Assembly (NCBI GenBank): GCA_037952775.1
Contig: JBANAY010000001.1
Coordinates: 2,046,001 to 2,110,000 of the forward strand
Length of the DNA: 64,000 nt
DNA from: Clonostachys chloroleuca
Taxonomy: Eukaryota > Ascomycota > Sordariomycetes > Hypocreales > Bionectriaceae
Direction: 5' to 3'
Shown here: positions 24,301 to 37,670 of the stretch, piece after piece
Layout of the letters: each line of letters begins with the position of its first letter
How positions within the stretch are numbered: position 1 is the stretch's first letter
Notes under the pieces: generated by a model
Database searches by the model: none
What the model was told of the DNA's origin: nothing
What the model saw: the letters and a program-made list of their open reading frames with translations, nothing else
Made by a program: the position numbers and the translations under genes

Positions 24301-24469
24301 CATAGCGAGGCACACGATCGAGGAGCTAGTCCTCAAAGCCTGTCAGAAGAAGATTGAGCTCGCCGACAAGGTCACGGGAGCTGTCGAGGAGGTCGACCAG
24401 GAGGCCGCCTCGGAGAATCTTGAAAAGGAGGTGCGCAAGATGATGGAAGAACAGATGACCCCGCCATAG
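21364..24469 (+). CDS. fun30: Fun30/SMARCAD1-type Snf2 chromatin remodeller, one missing base
   Basis: This nuclear ATPase family (yeast Fun30, fission yeast Fft3) remodels nucleosomes for silencing and DNA end resection. There are two exons, 21364-23247 and 23307-24469, joined in phase as LLTG-TPVQNN. A CUE-like segment (REKLRQIFDVFGPKFP, about residues 165-207) is followed by the helicase core. The core shows ADEMGLGKT (near 485), FDEGHKMKNPETK (near 598), LTTGAGGTGINLTSANKV, and ENRAHRLGQKRDV (near 945). Near the amino end the frame changes at a six-C run (21572-21577). With seven C, TQILARNTPTLEVSSP continues into PSIVEVPASSSPFQPEKRP, giving 1,015 residues. Automatic models may instead start at the internal ATG at 21633 and lose about 90 residues. 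The family is certain; the start is likely. Confidence 0.94.
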
Positions 24470-25792
24470 GATGGTTACTCAGAACCGTCGTTGTTCTTTT
24501 ACCCTTGACTCCATTCAATTAGATCATTTTTTCCAGGAAAAAAAAGGGAGAAGCAACAACTCCCCGACGAGGCTCTCTCTCTCGTACAATTAACGTCACA
24601 TCATAGATTTTTACATTCCCAGTCACTATTTTAATGAGCGCTCGGGGAAGGGAACGCATAGACGGGGCAGAGCAGGGTGCGGTGATTGTTTTTTTTGTTA
24701 GACTCATACAAAGCTTGTTTGCTTTTCGCAATTGGTAGAATTTTAGCATCAAGCATACAGCACGCAATTGCGCAGTTTAGCAATGACATTGATTTTTCTT
24801 ACTCAGTCCGACTTTGGTTGCGCAGCGACGTGAGAAATGTCTAGTTTTGACACATAAGCTGGGTTCTGACTCTTGAAGTTTGAGGCTAAGGGACTATCAC
24901 GGTTGTCTGGCCAAAAGATGGTCGCTATAGTCGCCAGGTGCAGTTTAGCACTTTGTCTATTAAGTTTTTTGAGTTACCCCTTCGCTGTGGAGGGGGAGAA
25001 ACTTTGCTTTTGCTATGCGACCCTTGATTAGGGTTTCGAACTGGTAAAAGCATCGCTGGTGGACCGACGGAGTAAGATGGATCTACATGGAATGCGAGCT
25101 TGTGGTCTTCATGTTGGCAAGTTGGGTAACCCAAAGCATGTGAATGATCCGTCGCAGTGGATTGGATGATTGTCATAAAGGGGCGGGAAGCTAGAGGATA
25201 TCAAATACATCCATCCAAAGTTTCCAGATACTCTCTGAAGTGTAACTCTCTTGAGTGTAGAAACGCGTGCTTTGATAGCTAGAGGGCGAGAAGTTCTTCC
25301 CTGGCTTTCATCTGACGCATGCTTGTGTCCCTCTTGAATGCACGCATCTGAGGACCAGATAATAGAGCATACAGGATAAGTTTTGGTTCAAAACATAAAT
25401 TGAGACGCTCGAGTGACAGTCTTCTTATTATTATCGTGTCGGACAATCCGAGCAAAAGCAAATATATACATCCCAGACTGCAGCTCTTCCTCCAAGGCCA
25501 CCTTTCTCAGTCACCTCCTCACACAGCTGCCTCATTACAACAAGCCGCTCAAATAAAACTGATACTCCATGTTGCAAGACAGACATGATCCCAGATATAA
25601 ACAGGGGGTTGGGCGCTTCATGAGGCTACAATAAGACAACCGAGACATGGAGAACCAAACGCAAGAAAACAAGGAAATCAAAAACTTATAACCCCCTCCA
25701 CCCAAATGTACATACATCTATAATGTTCATTCGACCATTCCAGGTCCCCGTGAAAGGATAAGACCTAGACATAAACGGAACGCAGTGTTTAT
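24470..25792. other. Convergent 3' spacer, FUN30 / chitin synthase
   Basis: About 1.3 kb between the ends of two convergent genes. It has scattered A and T runs (for example near 24530-24545 and 24690) and short open frames with no recognisable content. It should contain both polyadenylation regions. Confidence 0.45.
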
Positions 25793-28700
25793 CTATTGGT
25801 TGTCGGAATAATAATTGTCGTCATAGGTGTGGCCGGGCGAAGGAATCCAGGAGCCGCTTTGAACGTTGTCCCTTGAGCCCCAGTATGTGCTTCGGGTGCG
25901 CTTCTCTCGCTCGAATTCGGCCCATCGCTTCATCGTAATCTTGCTGCTGTCAAATTCTCCTTCGTATTCGAGACCAGCCTTCTTTGTCTTCTCTCCAGCT
26001 GTCTTGCGAGTGTCACCCCATGAGAAGTCGTCAAACTTCCAGAAGGCGTACGTGGGCAAAACGAAATTCCAGATTGGCAAAGAGAGCAGGTAGATGAGCA
26101 TCCAAATGATGTACGATGGTGAGTGTGCAGTCACGACGACGAGAACACCAGGGAGACCAAGAATCAACGCCAGCAACACAAGAGGAATGATTTGTGGCGG
26201 TTGGTTGATTATGGAGGTGATAACTGTACGAGATCGTTAGTCAATCAATCAGACAGATCATATGCCTCATGGCAAGATAAATGAACACATATCACTTACC
26301 AACATAGAAAGTAAAGGCAATAGCAGCAGGCAGAACCAAGGTACCCATAAGTTCAATAGCGACCACGAACTGCATACTAAAACAGAACGTTCCGCAGAGA
26401 TCGCGAACAAGAACGAGCTCCATTAGGTTGTGGATAGTTGAGTTGATCCAGCGACGTCGCTGAGACAACAAAACCATAAACTTATCAGGGACTGTTGTCT
26501 TGCAGACAGCCTGGGGAACAAAGACCTGTTTTCGCTTGGGAAACGTTCTCAACATCAAGGTCGTCAGGTAGCGATCTTCACCAAGAAGGTACAAGTTCTT
26601 CTCGTGAAGAGTCTCCACCACATTCTCAGAGTAGTGCTCGACAACGTCGGGGTTGGCCAGGATGGGAACCCAGTAGTTCTGGCCACCCTTTGGTGCCTTG
26701 ATTCGGTACATGCAGAAACATCCTGGAAGACAGGTAACACCTCCGAAGACGGATTCGAAAGCCTTGGCCAGATGGTGCGAAACGAAGTACTCGAAAACTT
26801 GGATGGCAGTGACCCAGCTGTCGCGCTTGTTGGCGATTTTGGTCTCACCGCACAAGCCCATGATTTCAGGATCCTTGACCATGGCAGAGACCATGTGCGT
26901 GAGACTGTCGGGGAAAACCTTGGTATCGGCGTCAACCATGAGCATTATCTCATAGTAGTCAGGCGAGATACCAGTTACCTTCCAAAGTCCGTTGAACATT
27001 TCGTACTCGAGTTCCGTCATTCTTTCATCGAACATGATCTTCTGAAGGAAGGACATGAGGATAATCTGACTGTCACGCTTGCCACGGTTACCAGGCTTGG
27101 AGCTAGTGGCTTCATCGGGAGTACCACACTTGACAACCACCATCATGGGAACACGCTGTTGCTTGTCGAGAGGAATCTGAGACTTGGCGCCGTAATCGTA
27201 GAAACCGCAGTAGACCTTAGCCATATTGTGTCGCTTCGAACCACTCGCCACAGCAACATAGGAGAAAGGCTCAACCTGGTCGGGTGGGACAGTGTGGTCC
27301 TTGAGCATCTTCAAGCAAGCATCAGGTGTTGACATGGTCTCACCCTTGCCCTTGATCAAACCGTCGCAAATAACGACGATCACCTTGTGGCTGTTGGGGT
27401 AATCTGTCATGGCAATAGAATCGAGAGTCGTGCGCATGCCTTCTTCACCTTCAGAGTAGGCTGTAACCAGGTTCATGGTGTGAGCAAGAGGGAAACCGAA
27501 CGGCATCCAATCGGCAGGGGGCTGAGGAACGACGGAATCGTGAATGAAACCAGCTGGCCCCGGGCCTTCGGTAACTGGCGCATACGGGTCGGATCGCAAA
27601 AAGCTCGCACGGCTATCATTGTTCTGCTTGTAAACGGAGCCGGGCTGGAGCGAGCTGGAGGCAGCTTGGCTACCCATGGTGGTTGGCATCCGGCGCCCTG
27701 GCTCACTATTTCCGTACACGGCGGAAAAGCGAGATGTTGTTGGGAGGAACGAGCTTCGTTTGCTTAGCCTGTCGGAGCCGACAACTGTGCTTCCAATGTC
27801 TCCGGGAAGTCTGGCAGGGGCGCGATAGATGTCTTCTGACCATTCCTCGATTTGCTGGTTTCGCTTCCTGCGGTCGGAACTCTGGGAGGTCTTCGAGGCG
27901 GCATATTTGCGACTAAGGAACCACTGGAAGATAATGGCCAGGAAGAATCGAGCACCGACAAGTCCCAAAATCAAAACTAGGGCACAATACAGAACAACCT
28001 TGGAGGCAATGCAGCCGATAGTCTCAGTATCCACAGAGCCGATCTTGATGATCTCCTCGAAGCACTTGGCCATCTTCTTGTCGGCTGAGGACTGATACAT
28101 ACGGGTCACGTCACGACCTCGGACAACCTGGTTGAGTTTCGAGTTGCGGTTCCTGATATCCTTGAAACGCTGGGGCACATCTACCTGGGTCTCATTGAAC
28201 CAGTTGAGAAGATCTAAATCAAGGACAGAGCCAGAATAAACCATCAGGTTTCTAGTGCTATTCTTGATGTCATCCCAGGTGAAATACACATCGGCGCTCT
28301 TCTTCAGATCCAGGTAAAACTTGTTTCGGGCCTTTTCAGACGTGTGGCAAGCGTACCCAGATGTGTACTCAAGTGTCGTGTTTGCCTTGCTGGAACCGTC
28401 CTGGTTGAACGCCTTGCAAGGGAAGTACCACGCCAAGTCCCCATCGCCATTGGTGGGAACATCAGAACCATCTGCCAGAGTAATCAAGTCCTTGCAGTTG
28501 CCGTTGACATTTTGAAAGAGGAAGCTTCCGTCCATGGCACCGTATTTTGTCGGTAAATCGTAGAGAACGTTGGGGCCAGCACCATCTGTTCTGCGGGGCA
28601 TGCCCTCAGCCGGAGGATGGTTGGAGCCGACCAAGTCGTACGCCACACCATGGAAGATCATGTAACCGCCGGTAACCTTGTTGACCTGCAATCTTGTCGG

Positions 28701-29528
28701 TGCCACACCACAAACAACCTGAGTGAATCCGAAGGTAATGAAACCGACAAACGTCATTATGAGAAGAATGATACTGATTAAACCCATCTTCTCCCTCCAT
28801 GCTCGTCGCTGTGCTTTCGTCGGCCAGCCAAGGCATTTCAGAAGGAAGTCGGGGCACCAGAAGGTAACAATGGCGCAGTAAACGTTCCAAAGGCTGGGCG
28901 GTCTGATCTGTTCCTCATTTGCCTTTGATTTCTTCTTTTGCCTCGAGTCGCGTCTGGAACTCTTTTGGCTCCTGCTAGATTTGGTTCGCTTGGGCTGGGA
29001 CTTCTCAGTGACATCAGGCCTCTTCTCGCTTTGGGCCTTACTCCTGCGTTGGGTTCGGCGAGGAGGACTGGCATCCGAAACAGTGTCGTTTGTTTGTGAG
29101 ATACCCGATCGGTCGGTGGAAGCTTCTAACGAATCCAACAGGGGGTCGTTGCCCGTCGTGGAGGGCTGGACATTCATGTGAGCGGCATGCTGGCGATAAT
29201 GGTAGTTTCGGTGGTCCTTGTCAATCTTCTGTCTCTCGGGTCTAATGAGACTTCGTTTACGGCCCAGGCCTTGTTCTGTACTTGAGCCTCTGCGGTGGTG
29301 GCCTCGAGGGGACGTAGGTGACAATGGCGTGCTCTCTGTATGGTGGTTAGGAGTTTGGATCGTCTCGGCATAAGAGGAAGCAGATTTCCCACGATCATGA
29401 CCAGCACCCACAGGCTGATATGAGCCTGTTTCGATATCACCCGGCCGCGAACGGCGTGAGGGGGAGTTTCGATACGAGTTGCGCTGGCCATATGGGGGAC
29501 TAGCACCCGGCCTCTCTGGGAGAGACAT
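25793..29528 (-). CDS. chs4: Class IV chitin synthase (yeast Chs3 type)
   Basis: This plasma-membrane glycosyltransferase polymerises UDP-N-acetylglucosamine into cell-wall chitin. There are two exons, 29528-26300 and 26223-25793, joined in phase as [13 protein letters not shown], giving 1,219 residues. The amino end is long, basic and disordered. Two membrane spans come around [20 protein letters not shown], with a third region around [18 protein letters not shown], before the catalytic domain. Catalytic signatures include [39 protein letters not shown] (near residue 983) and QRRRWINST (near 1022). Further spans follow, the last in the second exon. No myosin motor domain is present, which separates it from class V and VII enzymes. 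No frame break is seen. Its known partner family, Skt5, is encoded by the divergent neighbour at 34798. Confidence 0.97.
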
Positions 29529-32500
29529 GGTCCTGGAGATGCGTGTTAGAAGAGATGCTGCTCATACGAGACGTTGAAGCGAAAGAGAGGCAGGTGAAGG
29601 AATGGCGGTCGAGGCCGTGAGACAGGGCCCGGGGAAAGGTAGACGTTACCCTCAATGCGACAACCACGAATCCACCGAGTCGAACGAGACTTGAATCGGG
29701 GGGGGGGACAAGCGGGCCTCAGGCGACGAGGGATGCCGGGGAAGGGAGGGGTGTGAAAGGGAGAATATTGATGATCCAGGAATGCACATCCAATTTTGCA
29801 GCGGGAGGCCACTGGTGGGAGGGAAAGACAAAAAATAGCCAGAATTGGCACTCACAGCTTGGAGGAGGTTTGGTTGTTGTGGTGCGTGAGAGAACCAGAC
29901 CAGAAGCCTTGTGTTGTGATGCAAGATTAAGGATCCCTGTAGCTTAGCGCTGGCGCCGTGTTCAGTGTGTTGACCCCCAGCGACGGGCGACGCAGCAACC
30001 AGTAAAGGTGGAGCGGCAGTCTCCGCAGCCTCGACTCAGGTTTCGTGCCTGTGTCCCGATCCCGTCGCTTAATGGATCATCTATGCCGGGCAGATAGATG
30101 CAGGAGGCGCAAATAAAATCGAACGTTTGGCAGAATCCGATGCGCGTCAGCGATGAGGCCAATATTAACGTGCGTATCCAGGGGAGGGCGTCGGAGCGCT
30201 CCGTGGCCAAGTAATATCTAGCTGTCAGATAACGAAGAGCGCTTTCTGCCCCTTTTGATTGATCGGGACCGGCGAGCAGGTAAAATGAGAGATCAGGTTA
30301 AAGCACTAGCGCTTCAGTCTGGTCCTTCGTGCTCTCGCGACGTGCTTCCCCCACGACAGTCGGACAGCGCAGAATGGGCGGCGGCGTGGCTGAAGAGGCT
30401 CTCTGGCACGACAACAGTGCGGGCTATGCTGGGGCCGGGCCAGTTGTTTCGAAGTTGCTGGGCGAGACACGGAACTGGATCTTCAAGATGTTGGCCGTTG
30501 TCCGTGCGCCGGGGCTGGAGGTGGTACAACGCAGGTAGGTACGGTATTAGGTAGCGAAAGACGGAAAGGAAACGGCGACGAGAACGAATGCGATGGTGAA
30601 TCAAATGAGACGCAGGTAGCGAACGACGAGAGAACAACCCCTTCCTCACACACTCTTTGGGATCTCTGGGTGTGTTGCAGAGGACTGGTTGGAGGGGGGA
30701 AATGGAGGCTTGGGGCTGGACATTCGCCCCGTTTGGGCATTCGCCTCTGACCCTTCTACTAGATACGACCACTTCCCTCTATGTAATTACTCCCTAGCAG
30801 CTTTTTTTGGCCGCTTACCTTTCCAGGGAGGTTGCAAGGTCATATGGCAGTATCGCTCCAACCGGGAACGCGCATGCAGCACAGGGAATCCGCTCTGGCA
30901 AATGTCTCTCTGCTCTTCAACCGTGGAGGCTTGCAGGGGCATCACGTAGTATTCCACCCAAACCCCATGTTCTAGACCCGTAGTTCACGGCTTCTGGTTG
31001 GCCACGGCTGCTCCCCTTGACCAGAAAATACTTTCAGGTTCCTTGGCGGGCAGCCAACCCTGATTTCCCCCTTATTAGTGCACGACCTGCTGTGATCCCT
31101 TGTTGCCCCGCCGACAGGCTGTGCGGCCTCTTATTACTCAACCACCCACACCTGCGAGCGCATAATTGAATAGAGGCGCTGCCCTCAGCTCTGGTCAGCA
31201 TAGTGCTGTCCTACCCTGTAGCCCAGACGATGCTGTCTTTTGTCGATTTCAGCTCTGCTCAGCTCAAGTCCCAGTTTGCGGTGTGGTGAGGCACGGGATG
31301 GAACTTTGGCTCTTCTCGTCAGTGTAGGAGTGTTTGTTCTTGCTGGGGTTGTTACGTTCAATCCCAACTGCTGATGCTTCACGTGATGCTTGTTGAGAAG
31401 GTTCGCGAGTTATCATCCGATACACTCCAGCCCTGCGAGATCCCACCCTGGGATGTGCCTTGCTGTGTGGGCAATATTGAGAATCGAAAGAATGGCGTAT
31501 TAAAATCAGCCCTACGGTGCCCTGGGATGCACCCTTCCACAGATAGTGCAGGTTGGGCTTGAGAATGACTCTGGCGTTGTGTTACTGGTCAGTGGCAGCT
31601 TCAGCTCGTCAACTGCTACCCCAGACACTGCGTCTACCGGAGCCAACTATTGGACTAGTCAGCCTACACTCCAATAGTATGAAGCCTTGGACGCATGTTG
31701 ACCCGCTGAGGCGGATGGCAGTAGAAGCAGTGAATGCGTTGACGCTGTGACACGTATTGATTCAGATTATGGGATCGCAGGAATACATAGTACCCCATGG
31801 CACGAGCATCACCGATCTGAATACAGCACTAATCATTGGTCAACCCAGATTTAGCATTTTGGGGAAAGTGCAGGTGGCGCATGGCGCATGCCGTATTTAA
31901 ATGTGCTAACGTTGGTGTCGGCGCTAGCTTAGCTGGGCTGCCCGTTTTAAACATGCAGAAGCCAACGGGTCACGACAGCGATCGGGGCGAGTTCAACTGC
32001 CAAACCGCCGTTGCCGATAGAGTGTAAACCGAGAAAAAGACGCGTCAGAAGTCTGCGCAATGGCACCGAGATGTCCAAATCGGAGGCGTCGAGTCGAGAG
32101 CTTCTTTGCTCGGCAAAAGCCATGTTGGCTGGGCTAAGCGCCGATAGCAAGGTTCGATAACAATTCCAAGGCAAGATGTTTGACGCCAAGTCTTGCATTT
32201 CGCTGCCCACAAGCTGGCGCCCACTTAATTATCCTTTGCCTGGCTCGGAGCGGTGTATAGCATCAATGGACATCTGGAATTGGCCGCCAATGTCTAGAGT
32301 CGGCGCCTTGGCCAACTGACGACGTCGGATCACAACCAACTACGAGCAATACATGACTCTTCCATTGCCTTGACACTCTTCGCCCTCTCACCCTCCGGCT
32401 GGCCCATATTCTTGTCCGGACCAGTGACCATAGAGCCACGCAGCCAAGCTTTCCGGCCGATAAGGCCAACAGGGGACCACTGCACAGAAGCAAAGTGAAG

Positions 32501-34797
32501 ATCTTGACGCGGAACTCAGTTGAAGGGAATAGCGGGGCAGAGCACCAGAACTTGGCATGCATCATCTGGCGCCAAAAAGGGATGTAGTACAGGAACTGAA
32601 TTCGATGCCTATCCCGAATGAGGAAATCATGGCTTGTTCTGGTGGAAAGGGGCCGTCCCTCGTAAAGAGCTGAAGACGGCGCGTGGCGCGGGCTAGAATT
32701 CCTATCCTCATGCTGATCATTCGAAGCGCACTCTTTGTATACGAACCAACGGACTATCGCAGTGTAGCAGACATCACAGGAACTTTGACGGTCTCCTCCA
32801 AGGGTACCTGGCAATAGCACCGCGATTCTATATCCGGGGCGGCACACGGTGGTAACCTACAGAGGGCTGCAGGTACTGATCCATCCATGATACCTATGTG
32901 CCTTACATTGTGATGACCAGGTACCTGCCTAAGGTACCATTATGGCTGAATGTCTTCCTTACAGGCCAGGCGGCATGGCGGTGGCGTGTGGCCCTAGGCA
33001 CTGTAACTCGTGCCATGCACACGTCGACATTGCGCCAGATGGTGCAATGCTCTCGCCCACCACGGTGGCGCCTCACAGCGGCGTGCGTAAGACGAGAACT
33101 ATTTTTTTTTTGGGGGGGGTTCCAAAGACTCCGCTGGCCAGCGAAGCATATGCCGGGGGAGAGAATAGACTGGTCACATCTGACAATGTCGATACTATGT
33201 ACACGCAATCGCCAGATGGAGGGCAGAGATTTATTTGCTCGTATATGTACGTCCAGTTGGCCGTCCCGTGTACCTACGCCTGATTGGGATTTGGGATGAC
33301 GGCAATGGCAGGCAAGTCGGGGAGGGAGTCACCAGGTAGGAAAATTCAACATGGCATGACGGCTTTTTGGCCAACCCCGAGAATGCGGGATCCGATCATA
33401 GGTAGGTAGGTAGTAAGCGGAGCAGGCGGTACATGATGCATTTCAGCATGTTCGCCTGCCAAGCAAGGCCCGGGCTGATTGATCCCAGGTCTGAAATATT
33501 GGGTTTTCACAGGCGGTAAGATAGAATAGGTATCAAAGGTCCCGCTCACGTTCAGGCTGGGCTCAAGGTCATAGGTTGGAAGTCGAAAGGAATGTGGAAA
33601 CCGAAACCCTTGTCCTCCGCTCGGTAGCCCTCAAGCAAAGCACGGATGCCCCCAGCCCCCCTCCACCCAGCTGTGGCATGGCAATTTGTGCTGAAGTAGG
33701 TGATGAACTGGTAGCGCCGTGAGCAGTTGGCCGGATGCCTATCTAGACTGTTCTAGGTCTTTTGGAGTCTAGCTGAGGGAGCCCGCTAGCAAGAGAAGGG
33801 CAAATGAGTAGAAGGAGAATAGATGGGATGATAGTGAAAAAAACCACCATTAGGAAGGATCTGGAGAGAAAGCCACGCAGAGCAAGTGGGCTTGGAGGCG
33901 AGAGCTAATTAACCCTACCCTCATTACTCATTTTTAGGGTCGCGATGCTTGAACACCGCACCGATGCTACCTGACACACTCGTAACTCGCTCCCACTTGC
34001 CTACCCGCCAGGTACCTTGGGTGGGAGTAGGCAGGTCTGGTGAGCTCTGCTGAGACTCCAAGAGAGAGATTACGGAGCGTCCTTCCTGCGCGGGCGTGCG
34101 TCTCCCTTGGGGAAGGGCACTGGCCCGGGTCTCAGACGCTGGCCAATTCCACTCCCCCCGGGGCCTTGTAGCTTTGATGTCGATTGTCTAATAAGTGAAA
34201 CCGTTGTATTCGTGTAGATTCCAAGCGCAAGCCGGCGATCATCTCGTTTCAAGCTTGCTTGATCATGCGAAAGAAGAAAGACTGGAGCCCTCCCCCGACT
34301 CGTATGGGAAGGAGGGCTCGGAGGGCAGTCGCGCTGGGGATCATCGTCATCTCCAGCCCCCTGTGGTTCCCGCCCAGACTCCAGGGACAAAGTAGCGCTA
34401 CCCGCCTTAGTCGTACGCACGCAAACGCACGTACCGGCGGTGGGTTCAAGCCCGCCCGCTCACTGGTGCCCACTAAACAGCTGAGCGCTGTACCGTAATA
34501 GTGGCTGCAGCACACTGCCACCCGCCATTTTGCCCAACATCAGCCTCGACTACTCCTTACTGCGTAGTCGTCTTTCCAGCTGAAGGGCACAGGCAACACT
34601 CGCTCCTGCGGCTTCTATAACCTCACCCTCGCTCACTGCTGCACGCCGCTCGCTTTCCCCCAATTTCCCGCAGTCTGTCCCATCGAGCCTGCAGCGGCGG
34701 TCGTATCGGCAACCACCACCAGAAACCCACCTGTTAGACTCTTGCGACTCTATCGGCGACGGGGACGACCGGCGTCCCTGACCAGGCCACCAGAAGC
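29529..34797. promoter_or_regulatory. 5.3 kb divergent spacer, chitin synthase / SKT5
   Basis: The region separates two divergent start codons, so it carries both promoters. Pyrimidine-rich tracts on the minus strand near 29690-29850 fit the chitin synthase leader, and CT/CA-rich sequence near 34600-34790 fits the SKT5 leader. Open frames up to 194 codons (32263-32847, -) have no recognisable content. A T10-G8 homopolymer junction lies at 33102-33119 and a short GTAG repeat near 33401-33415. No gene can be supported. Confidence 0.5.
33102..33119 (+). repeat. T10 followed by G8
   Basis: Two adjacent homopolymers in intergenic sequence. Given the undercalled G/C runs elsewhere in the window, the true lengths are uncertain. 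Confidence 0.85.
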
Positions 34798-37158
34798 ATG
34801 GCCGCAGTCACCACCTCGCCGCCACCGCCTCCGGCATATCCTGCGCCTACGAGCCCTCCAGAACCGACGAGCCCTCAGAGGCTGCAGAGAACATCCACGG
34901 GCGATCGAGAGATCTTGCGGAAACCTGTCGCTGCCCACATGGCCCCATTGCACGCCGCGCCAAGCCATGCCTCCCCAGCCGATGTAAACTTCAGCCATGA
35001 CAGTTGGGCGAACCCAACTTATCCCACCAGCCCCGAGCAAACAGGGCCGGTTTCCCCCCAATTCGTGCTGACCGACCGAAGTCGGGCCCTGGCGCCCTCG
35101 CCAAATTCACCAACCTCACCCGGCACCTCCAGTCAACCGTCTCTCACCACCGTGGTCGAGACTCCTCGTGCAGACCACCAGGAGGACTACCAGGGCCCAG
35201 CCAGCCCGGATGCTGGACGCAGCAGCGCTGCACTGGACTCCCGGAATCCATCCTCGACCTCGCCTGATGCCTACGACCATCCAGAGTACAACCCCACACC
35301 GTCCGCCATGAATCCCCACGAGCGCGTGAAGAGGCAGGAAATGTACCGGAACAGTCGTGGATCAGATGATACTGCCAGCTCTTCGCAACAACCCACGTCT
35401 ACAGAATCATCTGCAACGACGAGTGCGAGCTCGATCTTGGGCAACAATGAGAACCCCGACAGCCAGCTGCCTGAGGAGTCGCCAGGCAGCTCTGTTATCG
35501 AGGGTGATTTTCCTCGGAACCAGTCTGTCCCACAGTTTCAGTATCACCATCAGGAGCAAGAGCAGCAGGTTATGCATGGACATAGCGCTTCGTACCAAGA
35601 TGTTCGGAATGCTTCGACTCCAGATCTCTCGGATGGTTCTGCGCAGGCGAAGCGCCATCTCACACCCAACAACTCGCAATTCTTTAGACGGAGCTCGATA
35701 CCCCGACCTCAGTCCTCCTACTCACTGGCTTCGGATATGGCTCCTAGGGGTCGGTCACCGGGCCTGCAGTCGAGGAACTCTCCTGACATGCGTCCACAGT
35801 CGTACGCCGAGCTCCTGAACGTCCCCTACCCCCAGCAAGCGCCGGCGCCTCTTGCCCTTGATAATTCCAACTTGCGCACCGTCATTGGCAATAATGCGTC
35901 TCTGTTGAGCACACAGAAAACCCTCGAGATGTACCGACAGAACGTAAAAAAGACCAACGATGTCTCAATTCAGTATTCGTTTGCTGTCTTTCTCATCTCA
36001 ACCGCACAGGAGCTGGGCTTGGATTTCTCAGATCCTAAGAGGAGGAAAAATGCCTCGAAGCAACGAAAGGAGACGGATAGCCCTGATCCGGACCTCGCTG
36101 GACAGGACGGCCATGCTCTGGTGCGAGAGGCGCGCCAGCTTCTTCAGAAACTGGCAAATGGCGGATACCCATTCGCACAGTACTACCTGGCTGACGGCTT
36201 TGCCTCTGGTCTGTTCAATAAGGGCAAAGAAGATTATAGCTCCGCCTTTCCGCTGTTTGTTCTCGCTGCAAAACACGGCCACGCTGAGTCGGCCTTCCGA
36301 ACTGCTCTCTGTTATGAGTTTGGGTGGGGGTGCCGCAAAGATCCAGCCAAGGCTGTACAGTTCCTTCGATCGGCTGCCTCAAAACGACACCCGGGTGCCA
36401 TGACTCGACTTGGAAAGGCTTGCCTTTCGGGTGATCTGGGAGAGAAGAGGTATCGGGAAGGTATAAAATGGTTGAAGCTTGCCGCCGAGGCAGCTGATGC
36501 CCAGTACAATGCTGCCCCCTACCACCTCGGCTGTCTCTACGAGACTGGCTACGGCGACGACATCTTCAAGGACGAGCATTATGCGGCCCAGCTTTTCACA
36601 CAAGCCGCTGATCTCGGCCACCCAGAGGCCAGCTTCCGGATGGGTGATGCATATGAGCACGGCTTGCTTGATTGCCCCCGCGACCCCTCACTGAGCGTCC
36701 ACTTCTATACTGGTGCGGCTGAACGTGGCCATGCTGGTGCAATGATGGGTCTTTGTGCATGGTACATGGTTGGCGCACCGCCGGTGCTTGAGAAGGACGA
36801 GGAAGAAGCATATGAGTGGGCTCATCGGTCTGCGGAGCTGGGTACGTCTTTTAGTCTATTTTTATCTTTTTTTCCGGTGTGATTTGACTATTAGTCTAAC
36901 TTTGCAATAGGGTTCGTGAAAGCACAATATGCTGTTGGTTACTTCACAGAGATGGGCATCGGCTGCCACCGGGACATCTTGGAAGCCAACGTGTGGTACG
37001 TACAAGCGGCGGATGCCGGGGACGAACGAGCAAAGCAGCGACTGGCCATCATCCAAGCGGCAGTAAGCGGCCAGGGAACTCCCATGGACGTTGCGGCACC
37101 TCGGTCTGGCAAGGCCCTCAAGTCTTTCAAGGACGACAAAGATTGCATCGTTATGTGA
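34798..37158 (+). CDS. skt5: Skt5/Chs4-type chitin synthase activator with Sel1 repeats and CaaX tail
   Basis: Yeast Skt5 (Chs4) binds and activates the Chs3 chitin synthase and links it to septins at the bud neck. There are two exons, 34798-36841 and 36911-37158, joined in phase as AELG-FVKAQYAVG, giving 763 residues. The first half is disordered and rich in Pro, Ser and Gln. From about residue 375 come Sel1-like helical repeats, for example ANGGYPFAQYYLADGFASG, GHAESAFRTALCYEFGWG, AAPYHLGCLYETGYGDD and FRMGDAYEHGLLDC. The protein ends in CIVM, a CaaX box of the farnesylation type, as in yeast Skt5. The first ATG in frame is used. It is the divergent neighbour of the class IV chitin synthase, the enzyme class this family activates. 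No frame break is present. Confidence 0.92.
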
Positions 37159-37670
37159 AAGCGTTCAGTCCATATTCCTCAAGTTTCACATCGACAGACT
37201 AATGCAGCTGGCATCTACATACAACAATTACAGCACAACACTGTCGAATCCATTTGTTTTCAAAGCGAGAAAGAAGATTAAGAAAGAAACGTCTTGGATG
37301 GGATACCCAGATTACCTTAACGGAACTCCTTGTTGCGGTTGTCGTTAATCTTGCTTTTGGATAGAGAAGTGCATGACTTTTGCCGCTTTTCATAATATCG
37401 CACTATTTGCACACGCTCGCTTATCATCGTTCATCCCGCATAGCTTTCACACATCATTTCAGAGCATCTTTTTTCTTGGGCTTGCGCGATCTCGACTGAG
37501 TGCCATGTTAATGAGAGAGGACGTACTCGGGTGCTGTTTACATGGTTTTCTTTGCTTGGCATTTACACCACCTCTCACGAGATGCATTCGTCCTTGTCTG
37601 GGAAGGCCTTTTCTCGTCGTTCGTTTGAGTACCACGATTTTATACACGCTCGCTGCTATTAGCGCTTCGG

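Noticed and set aside
26604..27332. 242-codon plus-strand frame
   Set aside because: It is the antisense shadow of the chitin synthase catalytic domain, which is certain.
30314..30772. 152-codon minus-strand frame upstream of the chitin synthase
   Set aside because: It lies in the promoter region and has random-looking composition.
32263..32847. 194-codon open frame on the minus strand
   Set aside because: No recognisable domain, and other frames are open in the same stretch. It lies in a spacer, and nothing in its composition favours coding.
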